Origin: Allomuricauda sp.
Lineage (GTDB): Bacteria > Bacteroidota > Bacteroidia > Flavobacteriales > Flavobacteriaceae
Assembly: GCF_002699205.1 (NCBI RefSeq)
Contig: NZ_PABT01000044.1
Coordinates: forward strand, 1-64,000
DNA: 64,000 nucleotides
Direction: 5' to 3'
This document shows, piece after piece, positions 26,170 through 33,931 of the stretch (its first letter is position 1; every line of letters starts with the position of its first letter). The translations under genes were made by a program, and so were the position numbers. The notes under the pieces are model-generated. The model did no database searches. It had not been told where the DNA came from and saw only the letters and a list, made by a program, of their open reading frames with translations.

Positions 26170-27795
26170 ATGATTAAAAAAGCATTTTTAACACTATCAC
26201 TGGCAAGTACAGTGCTATGTTTCCTCAGTTGTGAAAAAGAGGATCAACTCGATTTGAACGAGCAAACGGCCGCAACCCCATCTGATGCATCTGAAGTAGC
26301 CGTCCATTTGACAGAAGAAGGGTCCCTTGAATTTACCGATAAATCGTCCTTGGCCAAGCTCTTGGAAGAGACGGACAAAACAACATTCAACACTAAGGCC
26401 CAGGAACTCACGGAAAATGGATTTCAATCCCTGAGACCTGTTTTTGATGATTTGGAGTCTCCTGAAGTACAAAATTTTCTTTCCGAAAAATCGGGAAGGC
26501 TACAGAAATCAGGCATCCTGTATTCTTTAAAGGGAGGTCAGGACGATGACGATATTGACTTGGACGACGAGGTCATCTCCGACCCAAGATTTGCAGCCCT
26601 TTTGGATAGGGACAGAGGTATTATCGTCGGTGATTCCTACTACCGGTATACTACGGACGGGCTCTATTTTTGTAAAAGGGAGGACAAGAAAAAACTGGAA
26701 GCGTTTTTGAAGGAATTAGGCAATAAGAAAGGTTTCAAACCTAGAGGTTTGACCAATAGGTGCGCGATAAAAAAAGCCGAAATCGAAAGCAGCTTATCCA
26801 TTAGTCCAAAACAGGGAACTGTAGTTCAGGTCACCGATGCAATTTCACGCTATGAAATAGATGACTGCGGTGGCGGCGGCGGCGGCGGATACTCCGGAGG
26901 AGGATCCACAGGTGGGTCCTCAGGTGGCACGCCAACGGTCACAAGTTATCCTATATTAAAACCACAAGGTTTTAGGACCTGTGTCTACGATGAGGACAGT
27001 ATCTGGGAAAGTATATTCGGTGATCGTGAAAAGTGCAATGAATATCATGATTCAACGCATAGGGTACAGACCCAGTTTTGGAACGAGAACTATTTCTTAT
27101 GGGCATCCATTGGGACAAAAGTCAAATATCAAAAAAAGAGACTGATCGGTTGGAGCGAATCCAGTACAGCGGAATATGTGCAATTGGGAATCAACGCCGT
27201 TAAATTTACTTATAACTATGTACTTAAACCCAATGCTCCGATGGTAACCAAGCACGTCACTTATAAATACAAGGGTGTTGTTTATGACGGGGAGACAGGA
27301 AATGTCCTTGTAGGACAACAACCACCAAGACCCAAAGACTGGCCAGTTTGGGGCGAAGACGAAAAATTGATCGATCTGGAGATATATGTCGACGACATTT
27401 TTGGAAAAACCATCAATAAACAAATAGAATTTACCGTGGGAAACCTAAATTCTTCAGTATATAATTTATTGGCCAAGATTACCAAGACCTCACTAACATC
27501 CCTTAAAAATGAAATAAACCAGGACAAAGTGACCGTTAAAATTGTCCGGTTTAGCGATAACAAAATGGAAATGATCGATATGAATCGAATAAAACGGGGA
27601 AAATCCAATGAAACCCATCGCTTTGACTTCAATTTTCTATTGACCTTGGGCTATGGTATCGACAGCGGCAATGTAAACTTTGATTTCTTCAAACAGTTCA
27701 AGGCCAAAAAATATGATGTGGCCAAGGTAGACATCTATGGTTTGGCCTTAAGGAACGGGACCATAAAGGGCAGCAAGATCATTGCTGCAGATTAA
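26170..27795 (+). CDS. Surface lipoprotein with polyglycine linker, 541 aa
   Basis: The lipobox LCFLSC places the lipidated Cys at about residue 20, followed by acidic residues (EKEDQLDLNEQ). The N-terminal half carries an acidic patch (QDDDDIDLDDEV). Cys-Gly-rich DDCGGGGGGGYSGGGSTGGSS separates it from a beta-rich C-terminal half that begins TPTVTSYPILKPQ. The organisation parallels the lipoprotein at 17271, and both precede a small outer-membrane barrel. It has its own promoter with the shared palindrome. Its position beside the peptide exporter suggests a surface role in the same system, perhaps a receptor, immunity or adhesion protein. None of these can be chosen from the sequence. Confidence 0.75.
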   Translation: MIKKAFLTLSLASTVLCFLSCEKEDQLDLNEQTAATPSDASEVAVHLTEEGSLEFTDKSSLAKLLEETDKTTFNTKAQELTENGFQSLRPVFDDLESPEVQNFLSEKSGRLQKSGILYSLKGGQDDDDIDLDDEVISDPRFAALLDRDRGIIVGDSYYRYTTDGLYFCKREDKKKLEAFLKELGNKKGFKPRGLTNRCAIKKAEIESSLSISPKQGTVVQVTDAISRYEIDDCGGGGGGGYSGGGSTGGSSGGTPTVTSYPILKPQGFRTCVYDEDSIWESIFGDREKCNEYHDSTHRVQTQFWNENYFLWASIGTKVKYQKKRLIGWSESSTAEYVQLGINAVKFTYNYVLKPNAPMVTKHVTYKYKGVVYDGETGNVLVGQQPPRPKDWPVWGEDEKLIDLEIYVDDIFGKTINKQIEFTVGNLNSSVYNLLAKITKTSLTSLKNEINQDKVTVKIVRFSDNKMEMIDMNRIKRGKSNETHRFDFNFLLTLGYGIDSGNVNFDFFKQFKAKKYDVAKVDIYGLALRNGTIKGSKIIAAD

Positions 27796-27817
27796 CTTGA
27801 TCATAGAAGATTTGACT

Positions 27818-27848
27818 GAAATCAGGCTATCTGAGATGGCCTGATTTC
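27818..27848 (+). terminator. Hairpin between lipoprotein and barrel genes
   Basis: GAAATCAGGC (27818-27827) pairs perfectly with GCCTGATTTC (27839-27848) around an 11-nt loop, 23 bp after the lipoprotein stop. A U-rich run is weak, so it may attenuate rather than end transcription into the barrel gene at 27877. Confidence 0.6.
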
Positions 27849-27876
27849 ATATCTTAGTTGCAAACACACCATTGAC

Positions 27877-28428
27877 ATGAAAAAATACAACCTTTTTATT
27901 ATCGCGCTCTTGTTCTCTACCTATTCGTTCGGACAGAGTGCTGATGGCCTTCAGGAAAGGCTCATCGTCAACATTATCAATCCAGGATTGGATTATGAGC
28001 TTCCTTTGGGCAACAAATCCCTTATTAGCTTTGGTCTAGGAATTGGGTACAGTGGGGCTTATGATGAAATAACGGCCATAGAAAACGATGGGTTCAACTA
28101 TGTGATAGCCCCTTTCTTGGATACACAGTTCAAATTTTTGTACAATAGAGGATCAAGGGAGGCCAAGGGAAAATCAATTATGCACAATGCAGGGAATTTT
28201 ATTTCTTTCAGGGCCATGGGGCGAGGGCCTTCCATAGCGGAAAACCTAACAAGAACGGACGATCTGGATTTTGCTATCGGACCTACTTGGGGTATTCAAC
28301 GCACCTTTAATAAAGTCAGGCTTCTAGTTGATGTAGGACCTCAGTTATATTTTGACACCAAGGGAAACGCCGGGATTTTCCCGGTCATGATACAGGTCAA
28401 CCTTGGCTTTATCTTGAACAGGGATTAG
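27877..28428 (+). CDS. Outer-membrane beta-barrel protein, 183 aa
   Basis: Signal peptide MKKYNLFIIALLFSTYSFGQ. The mature protein has amphipathic strands (SLISFGLGIGYSGAYDEI, NYVIAPFLDTQFKFLYN, DFAIGPTWGIQRTF, VRLLVDVGPQLYFDT, MIQVNLGFILNRD) as in small OmpW- or PorT-like barrels. It is paired with the preceding lipoprotein in the same way as the 18589 protein with its lipoprotein. Function unknown. Confidence 0.7.
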   Translation: MKKYNLFIIALLFSTYSFGQSADGLQERLIVNIINPGLDYELPLGNKSLISFGLGIGYSGAYDEITAIENDGFNYVIAPFLDTQFKFLYNRGSREAKGKSIMHNAGNFISFRAMGRGPSIAENLTRTDDLDFAIGPTWGIQRTFNKVRLLVDVGPQLYFDTKGNAGIFPVMIQVNLGFILNRD

Positions 28429-29048
28429 CGAAATCCATAATGTTCCAATATCTTTTGTAGTGTTTTATGGGCAATCACATCCGGAGTGTCCATAAGGCGC
28501 CAAGAATCACCGGGACTGGAAACATCGTGACTTGTTCCGGTTCCAGTGATTTTTGAAATGAGCAGTTGCCCCTTCAGATCGTATATGGCTATACCGACCT
28601 TCACCTCATTATGGAATACGGACGCTCCTTGACCTATTTCATGTGATGAAATGGAAGATGCTTCTTCTGCCACTGTCAGCGCCTTGCACATAATCAGATA
28701 ATCAAATTCTTTCAAGACTGCCCCAAGCTCCTCCAAACTCCTTTCTGATTGATCAAAAGTTAGTTCTTCCGCCAATAGATGGGTTTGTCTGACCTGATTC
28801 ATGGTATGCAATGAATCACCAATAAGGGATGTGAATCCTTCCACGTACAAATCCTCAAAATGGTTCCAGTTCTTATCATAAATCGGATCGACCAATATCC
28901 ATTGCCCATTACCAAAAACCACTTCTTGATTCACCTCTGCATCGAGCAACACCTTAGGTGATCTACAAGAGTTTAAAAACAACAGAAAGACCAGACCCAT
29001 CAGTTGAATGGTCGATACCGATTGAAAAGCAGTTGATTTTCTCATCAT
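28425..29048 (-). CDS. Lipoprotein, 207 aa, unknown
   Basis: The N-terminal segment MMRKSTAFQSVSTIQLMGLVFLLFLNSC ends in a lipobox Cys at about residue 28. The body has VVFGNGQWILVDPIYDKNWNHF, a helical stretch (RSLEELGAVLKEFDYLIMCKALTVAEE) and a C-terminal region KVGIAIYDLKGQLLISKITGTG resembling the GNA1162/CsgG-like or DUF4136-type lipoprotein beta domains; the resemblance is weak. Convergent with the barrel gene (4-bp overlap). It has a separate orientation from the peptide cluster, and an immunity role would be speculation. Confidence 0.65.
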   Translation of the reverse strand: MMRKSTAFQSVSTIQLMGLVFLLFLNSCRSPKVLLDAEVNQEVVFGNGQWILVDPIYDKNWNHFEDLYVEGFTSLIGDSLHTMNQVRQTHLLAEELTFDQSERSLEELGAVLKEFDYLIMCKALTVAEEASSISSHEIGQGASVFHNEVKVGIAIYDLKGQLLISKITGTGTSHDVSSPGDSWRLMDTPDVIAHKTLQKILEHYGFR

Positions 29049-29307
29049 AATTCATGGTTTTACAAGATAAGGGAACTTAAAGGACCTGTGCCTTTCCGGA
29101 ACAGTTCCGCCCAAGATAACATTACTATTTTCTGTATATCCTTTTCATTTACGAACATGAACGACAAGGGAACTATCCAAAGCTCAATGAATGATACAGA
29201 ACTATGTATCACAATGATTTCATTGTGTCCGCTGAGGACTATTCGAAAGTACGGATAGCATGTCAATCCCGTCTTTTTTCCATATCAATTTGTAAACCAA
29301 AAAAACA
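29049..29307. other. Non-coding region upstream of site B
   Basis: About 260 bp with no recognisable gene on either strand. It would hold the promoter of the minus-strand 207-aa lipoprotein gene and leads into the palindrome of site B. I found no further double-glycine leader ORF in it. Confidence 0.4.
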
Positions 29308-29366
29308 GCAATTTATAAAATGAGGATAATTTTTCACACTACAAACAGGGATATCCATTAGATTGG
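29308..29366 (+). promoter_or_regulatory. Regulatory site B: palindrome plus promoter box before the double-glycine peptide
   Basis: GCAATTTATAAAATGA (29308-29323) is followed 51 bp from its start by TAGATTGG (29359-29366), with the same CCATTAG context as site A at identical spacing. The peptide ATG is 37 bp beyond. The two sites share little else, which argues that the palindrome, the spacing and the box are what is conserved. Confidence 0.6.
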
Positions 29367-29403
29367 ACCTCTCTAAGATATAAACGTATAAAACCATTAC
29401 ACC

Positions 29404-29526
29404 ATGGAAAAAATCAAAAACATCAAAACGATGTTCAAGGAAAACGAGTTGAAACAAATCGAAAAAATCAAAGGAGGAGGAGATGATGGTGACATCGAGA
29501 AAGGAAAGATAAAAAAGAACGATTAA
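29404..29526 (+). CDS. Double-glycine-leader peptide precursor, 40 aa
   Basis: ATG at 29404 opens 40 codons: MEKIKNIKTMFKENELKQIE, then KIKGGGDDGDIEKGKIKKND. The first 25 residues form an amphipathic leader ending in GG (Gly24-Gly25) with Ile at -4 and -7, as in precursors cut by C39 peptidases. Cleavage would release a 15-residue, highly charged core (GDDGDIEKGKIKKND) without Cys, Ser or Thr. So lanthionine or disulphide chemistry is unlikely, and a signalling or charged peptide fits better than a pore-former. It has its own promoter (site B) and terminator. It lies 6 kb from the C39 exporter on the same strand. It is the best substrate candidate in the window. Confidence 0.75.
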   Translation: MEKIKNIKTMFKENELKQIEKIKGGGDDGDIEKGKIKKND

Positions 29527-29547
29527 CACTACCATTATTTTTTTTCA

Positions 29548-29580
29548 CTAAAATCCCTATGTACAAATAGGGATTTTTAG
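29548..29580 (+). terminator. Terminator/attenuator between peptide gene and oligopeptidase gene
   Basis: CTAAAATCCCTAT (29548-29560) pairs with ATAGGGATTTTTAG (29567-29580), one bulged T, around a 6-nt loop. A T8 run precedes the stem. It ends two bases before the ATG of the oligopeptidase. Read-through would give abundant peptide mRNA and less protease, a common arrangement for peptide operons. Confidence 0.75.
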
Positions 29581-29581
29581 T

Positions 29582-31744
29582 ATGTTGCCGTATATGAGAC
29601 AATCTTTAGCATTTGCCATTCTAACTATTTTCCTTGTATCGGGATGCAAAAAAAACGAACAACATACGTTTGACTATCCCGAAATCCCCAATACCAGTGT
29701 GGTTGAGGAGCATTATGGGATTTCATATACCAATGCGTTCTCCAACCTAGAAAAAATCAACGATTCCTCCATTGTACAATGGTTCAAAGAGCAGGATTCC
29801 ATAACGGAATCCTATTTTGATGAGACATCGAAGTACCGTGAAATTTACGCATACTACGATTCTTTGGAAAACAAGGAAAAAGATCCGGCACGAAGGATTT
29901 TTTACAATGAATCCGGTGCTACCTTTTATTTATCAAGGGCCAAGGACAAGAGAAACCTTTTATATCGTCAAGAGAAAGGGACCAGCTCCCAATTGCTGTA
30001 CGACCCCAAAATCTATAAGGATGGCTCTTATGACATCGCTTATTACAAACCCTCCTATGATGGGAAATATGTGGCCATGGCCATGGAAAAGGAAGGCCAT
30101 TTTTTTGACGAACTCCTCATTCTTGATTGCGAGGCCAAAAACACCATAGGAGAACCTATAGTAAATACAAAGCCTAGAAAAGCAGGCGGTTATGTGTGGG
30201 CCCCGGACAGCAAATGCATTTCCTTTATTGCGTATCCAAACTATGGGGAAAACCACAATGATCGAAATAGCTATACTGCATTGTATTGTCTGGACAACTT
30301 GGATGGGACAGCGAAACCCATATTCAAAGATGGTAAAAATGGTGTACACCTAAATCAAGAGTACTATCCTGTTCCCATGTTCCGTTCAACCCAGAGCAAC
30401 TTTATGTTCATTTATGCTGGGAATGCATCGGATTTTTGGGACAGTTACTACATTCCAATTGAAGATTACAAAGCGGGGAGGTATTCCTGGAAGAAGCTAT
30501 ACTCCAGTGAGGACATGATATTCCATGACTGGGGAACGGAACGCGATGGCAAATATTATTTTAAGAGACTTCATGAGGATAATATAGAATTATGCATGGT
30601 CGATTTGGAAGATGCCGATTTTCAACATCCAAAGGTATTGTTCTCGGGCAAGGGAGAAGACCAATTAAGCGGCTTTAAAGTTACCCGGGACAACATATAT
30701 TATACCGTGAGCACCAACGGCATTGCATCTTTCCTGTACAAATACGTGGAAAATGGGGAAGACATACCAATTGAACTACCTGCTGCTGCAGGTGAAATAA
30801 CGTTCGACTACCGTTCTCCCTATAACAATGATCTATGGGTGACCCTATCGGGATGGACTTCCAATCCGAAAGATTATTATCTACATCCTAAAACAGGAAA
30901 ATTCCAGTTTGTGGAACTGGGCATGTGGCCGGATTTTCCGGAATTTTCCAATATCATCAGTGAAGTGGTCGAAGTGACATCACATGATGGCACAAAAATA
31001 CCGATGAGCATCGTAAGGAGGAAAGACCATAAATTTGATAAGGAATCCATGGGAATCATTACGGCCTATGGTGCTTATGGCATATCAGAAACCCCTTGGT
31101 TCCACTCCCCTATTGCAGATTTTGTCAATCAAGGGAACATCTATGCCTCTGCCCATGTCAGGGGCGGTGGAGAAAAAGGGCCTAAATGGCATGAAGCGGG
31201 CATGAAGTCCTCCAAAGCAAATTCTTGGAAAGATTTGAATGCCTGCAGCCAATATTTAATCGACAATGGTTACATACACCCCAAGAGACTAGGTCTCACC
31301 GTTAGCAGTGCCGGGGGAATAACCGGTGGTATGGCCGTTAACGAACGACCGGATTTATATGGGGTCTTTACGGGCTTCGTCCCCAATTTGAATGTAATCA
31401 GGACCGAATACATGGAAGGCTTTGACGATTCCGATACGGCTTTTGAATTTGGGACCATTAAAGAAAAGGAGAGTTATCAGGATTTACTTCGAATGGATCC
31501 AGTCGTGAATCTATCCAAGGACAAGGAATATCCGAGTACACTTATGATCATAGGGTTTAACGATTACTTAATCCCACCATCGGGTCCCGGAAAATACACA
31601 GCCCTATTACAATCTTATAACATGGTCAATGACAAGCCTTATTTATTGGACGTGAAATTTGATGCCGAGCATGAGATAGATTGGGTCGAAGACTATGCAA
31701 AAATGTTATTTTTCACCAAAACTGAACTTGAAAAAAGACATTAG
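29582..31744 (+). CDS. Prolyl oligopeptidase-family (S9A) lipoprotein
   Basis: 720 residues (or 716 from Met5). A lipobox (LVSGC) anchors it to an envelope membrane. An N-terminal beta-propeller (about residues 80-440) precedes an alpha/beta-hydrolase domain. The triad appears complete: Ser576 in VSSAGG, Asp661 in NDYLIPP and His697 in EHEIDW. HVRGGGEKGPKWHEAG is a classic S9A stretch. It cleaves after Pro in short peptides. The peptide core at 29404 has no Pro, so a role in degrading or processing that peptide is not obvious; trimming, turnover of foreign peptides or nutrition are alternatives. It is directly downstream of the peptide gene. Confidence 0.9.
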   Translation: MLPYMRQSLAFAILTIFLVSGCKKNEQHTFDYPEIPNTSVVEEHYGISYTNAFSNLEKINDSSIVQWFKEQDSITESYFDETSKYREIYAYYDSLENKEKDPARRIFYNESGATFYLSRAKDKRNLLYRQEKGTSSQLLYDPKIYKDGSYDIAYYKPSYDGKYVAMAMEKEGHFFDELLILDCEAKNTIGEPIVNTKPRKAGGYVWAPDSKCISFIAYPNYGENHNDRNSYTALYCLDNLDGTAKPIFKDGKNGVHLNQEYYPVPMFRSTQSNFMFIYAGNASDFWDSYYIPIEDYKAGRYSWKKLYSSEDMIFHDWGTERDGKYYFKRLHEDNIELCMVDLEDADFQHPKVLFSGKGEDQLSGFKVTRDNIYYTVSTNGIASFLYKYVENGEDIPIELPAAAGEITFDYRSPYNNDLWVTLSGWTSNPKDYYLHPKTGKFQFVELGMWPDFPEFSNIISEVVEVTSHDGTKIPMSIVRRKDHKFDKESMGIITAYGAYGISETPWFHSPIADFVNQGNIYASAHVRGGGEKGPKWHEAGMKSSKANSWKDLNACSQYLIDNGYIHPKRLGLTVSSAGGITGGMAVNERPDLYGVFTGFVPNLNVIRTEYMEGFDDSDTAFEFGTIKEKESYQDLLRMDPVVNLSKDKEYPSTLMIIGFNDYLIPPSGPGKYTALLQSYNMVNDKPYLLDVKFDAEHEIDWVEDYAKMLFFTKTELEKRH

Positions 31745-32553
31745 GCATCGCTTTTTTCGATATGTTGGGACAGCCGATATGACAGTTCGTCCAAGAATTT
31801 GGCCCTGTCCTTTTTTCTTGCGCATATTTCAATATAGGTGCGATAGCAATCCCCTAATCTGAAATTGAACATGTGCTCAAACGCCCTAGCTATTTGTTTA
31901 ATTTCCGCTTCCCCATGATTGATGGCCCGGGATACATAAAGGGCATATACCAATTCGGTCAAGGACACTTTAGAGGAAGTCCAATACAGATCACTCGTTT
32001 CATTGGAGTTTATAGTGCTTTCCACCCGATCCCGCATGTATATCATGGCCAGTTGACCTGCCTGTATCCTTGCCCACAAGCGGTCATGCGAAGTATTGAA
32101 CTGGGGATCGAGCATATAGGAAGGCTTATACTTGCCAAAATAATCCACTACATACTTTCGGGTAAAGAACTGTGCATCGAAATGGTTCAATTTCAATTTC
32201 ATATACTTTATAAAATCCGTGTGCATTCTGAAAAAGGCATTCCATTTCTTGGATTTGGCTTTGACAAGTTTTCGTAGCGCTTGTAGGTCCTTAGCAGGAC
32301 AATTAAGTTCAAAGTCCAGTAGTTCAGTATAATAGATAAGGTTGACCATGGGTATTTGTTTGGTGTATTTAAAAAATTCAATTTCCTCCCGTTCGTCTAA
32401 AAACGCTTGAACGGTTACTTTGTCCCTAAGCTCCCATAAACGAGTACGGCAAAGGGCAATAATCTCCTTGGCGGCATCAATGGTACTGGAGGTTGATGAT
32501 TCGATTTCCGCTATTCTTATTTCGAGTTCGGATTTGTGCAATGTTCTTTTCAT
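31741..32553 (-). CDS. rteC: RteC-family conjugative-transposon regulator
   Basis: 270 residues from MKRTLHKSE (a longer frame reaches 32637). The RteC pattern is clear: EFFKYTKQIPMVNLIYYTELLDFELN, the YMKLKLNHFDAQFFTRK block, TSSKVSLTELVYALYVSRAINHG and FRLGDCYRTYIEICARKKDRAKFLDELSYRL. In CTnDOT, RteC activates the excision genes. It converges on the oligopeptidase gene with a 4-bp overlap. Its presence 16 kb from the tra genes indicates that the exporter cargo lies within the ICE. Confidence 0.88.
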   Translation of the reverse strand: MKRTLHKSELEIRIAEIESSTSSTIDAAKEIIALCRTRLWELRDKVTVQAFLDEREEIEFFKYTKQIPMVNLIYYTELLDFELNCPAKDLQALRKLVKAKSKKWNAFFRMHTDFIKYMKLKLNHFDAQFFTRKYVVDYFGKYKPSYMLDPQFNTSHDRLWARIQAGQLAMIYMRDRVESTINSNETSDLYWTSSKVSLTELVYALYVSRAINHGEAEIKQIARAFEHMFNFRLGDCYRTYIEICARKKDRAKFLDELSYRLSQHIEKSDA

Positions 32554-33055
32554 ATTTAAAAGGTTAAGGCACATAAACAGGTCGGTGAAGATTTGGGTCT
32601 TACAATCACGGTCAATGAACACCTCAAATATGACCAACCCAGTCTAAAAATAAAAAATTGAATATCAGTAGTTTACAAAATAAGAGCTTTTAATGCGAGC
32701 CACATGTACCCGCAAATCGGACAAAAGCTATATAGTAACTACATTGAACTAGGAATAGTACTGTGAATGGACATGTAGCACAAAAGCAGGAGCATTTTAT
32801 AAATAACACTGTAAAACTCAGCATATAAATGCTCTGAAATAAGCTTGAAAGTATTCTACACTCGACTTTAAGGTTACTCATCCGACAGTACCCTAAAGAA
32901 AAAAACTGCAAATAACCGGATTTTGCCAACCGATTCCCGTGTTTTGCCATTTTATACATTATTGTTGTTCAGTAGTTTAGCAGTCCAATACCATATCAGC
33001 ACGGTATTATTCCTGTTCCCACGAAAGCGAGATTAATCCAGATTACCAATATATT
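32554..33055. other. Intergenic region between rteC and the MauE-like gene
   Basis: 502 bp, AT-rich, carrying divergent promoters. A minus-strand frame of 89 codons (32690-32959) is Cys/Phe-rich and unconvincing. GCATTTTATAAATAAC at 32792-32807 resembles half of the four-copy palindrome but has no promoter box at the fixed distance in either direction. This is a possible ICE boundary region, but no att repeat was identified. Confidence 0.4.
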
Positions 33056-33496
33056 ATGAAACTGTTGCCCATCTATAAAAAAGCCATTATAGGTACCATC
33101 TCCATCTTACTACTGATACTGTTTATCTATACGGCCAGCAGCAAATTGTTGGATTTAAGACTATTTGAACTGCGGTTGGGCCGTATGCCCTATATCGAGC
33201 CATATGCCCCTTTTTTGAGTTGGAGTCTACCCTTACTGGAATTGGTGATCGCTGGCCTATTGTTATTTCCCAAATTACGGATCATCGGTCTGTACGTCAG
33301 TGGCATCCTACTGACCCATTTCACAATCTATATTATTGCCGTTTTAAAATTCAGCGACGACATCCCCTGCTCTTGTGGCGGGGTACTATCGGCATTAGGA
33401 TGGGACGACCATATCGTATTCAATGCCATATGTATGGCATTGGTCCTAACTGCCATCGTCCTTAACAAAAAACAGCATAAAACATCCAATGTATAA
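33056..33496 (+). CDS. MauE/DoxX-like membrane protein
   Basis: 146 residues with four membrane helices (AIIGTISILLLILFIYTA, SWSLPLLELVIAGLLLFP, IIGLYVSGILLTHFTIYIIAVL, FNAICMALVLTAIVLN). A CSCGG motif in DIPCSCGGVLSALGWDDHIVFN is typical of MauE-like redox-associated proteins of Bacteroidetes. It is thought to act in thiol/disulphide handling or in maturation of an exported protein. The gene precedes a DUF6520 gene on the same strand, a pairing common in flavobacteria. Confidence 0.85.
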   Translation: MKLLPIYKKAIIGTISILLLILFIYTASSKLLDLRLFELRLGRMPYIEPYAPFLSWSLPLLELVIAGLLLFPKLRIIGLYVSGILLTHFTIYIIAVLKFSDDIPCSCGGVLSALGWDDHIVFNAICMALVLTAIVLNKKQHKTSNV

Positions 33497-33567
33497 AACT
33501 ACTGCGCAGTGTAAGGGGAAGCCGAAAACCTTGAACAGAGTAGGCATCATATTTAATTCATAAAACA

Positions 33568-33804
33568 ATGAAAACAAGTTTTTTAAAAATCGTTCTACCG
33601 GCCTTCGCCATTATAATGGCGGTCGGCCTGGCCTTTGCCACGGAGGACAGCAATAGCTCCTATGTAGGATATATTGGCACTCCGTCCGGAGTTCAACAGA
33701 TCCAAACAGATTGTCCTAATTCCGGGGAGAATTTGTGCTTTGAAGGGATTTATCAGGTGTATAACAATCCTGAACTTACCGATCCAAAGCTTAAAAGGTT
33801 TTAG
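33568..33804 (+). CDS. DUF6520-like small secreted protein, 78 aa
   Basis: Signal peptide MKTSFLKIVLPAFAIIMAVGLAFA is followed by about 55 residues with two Cys (TDCPNSGENLCFEG), giving a likely disulphide. The family is small, secreted and found beside MauE-like genes. Its function is unknown; it may be a substrate of the redox protein next door. A strong terminator (33827-33854) closes the pair. Confidence 0.8.
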   Translation: MKTSFLKIVLPAFAIIMAVGLAFATEDSNSSYVGYIGTPSGVQQIQTDCPNSGENLCFEGIYQVYNNPELTDPKLKRF

Positions 33805-33826
33805 GCTCATCTTTTTCTTAAACAAC

Positions 33827-33854
33827 ATAAAGGTGTCCCTCGGGACACCTTTAT
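33827..33854. terminator. Strong hairpin terminator after the DUF6520 gene
   Basis: ATAAAGGTGTCCC (33827-33839) pairs perfectly with GGGACACCTTTAT (33842-33854) over 13 bp with a 2-nt loop. Both flanks are T/A-rich, so it can serve the plus-strand gene and the convergent metalloprotease operon. Confidence 0.85.
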
Positions 33855-33931
33855 TACTAACTCAAAAAACAACGAAACCAGGTTCGCCATATCGTGCACC
33901 ATAGGCTCTACACTATGATGATATCTTAAAA

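Noticed and set aside
32792..32807. GCATTTTATAAATAAC near rteC
   Set aside because: Only half of the palindrome is kept, and no promoter box is found at the fixed spacing on either strand.
32690..32959. 89-codon minus-strand frame between rteC and the MauE-like gene
   Set aside because: Cys/Phe-rich residue mix without a plausible signal peptide or domain; probably chance in AT-rich DNA.
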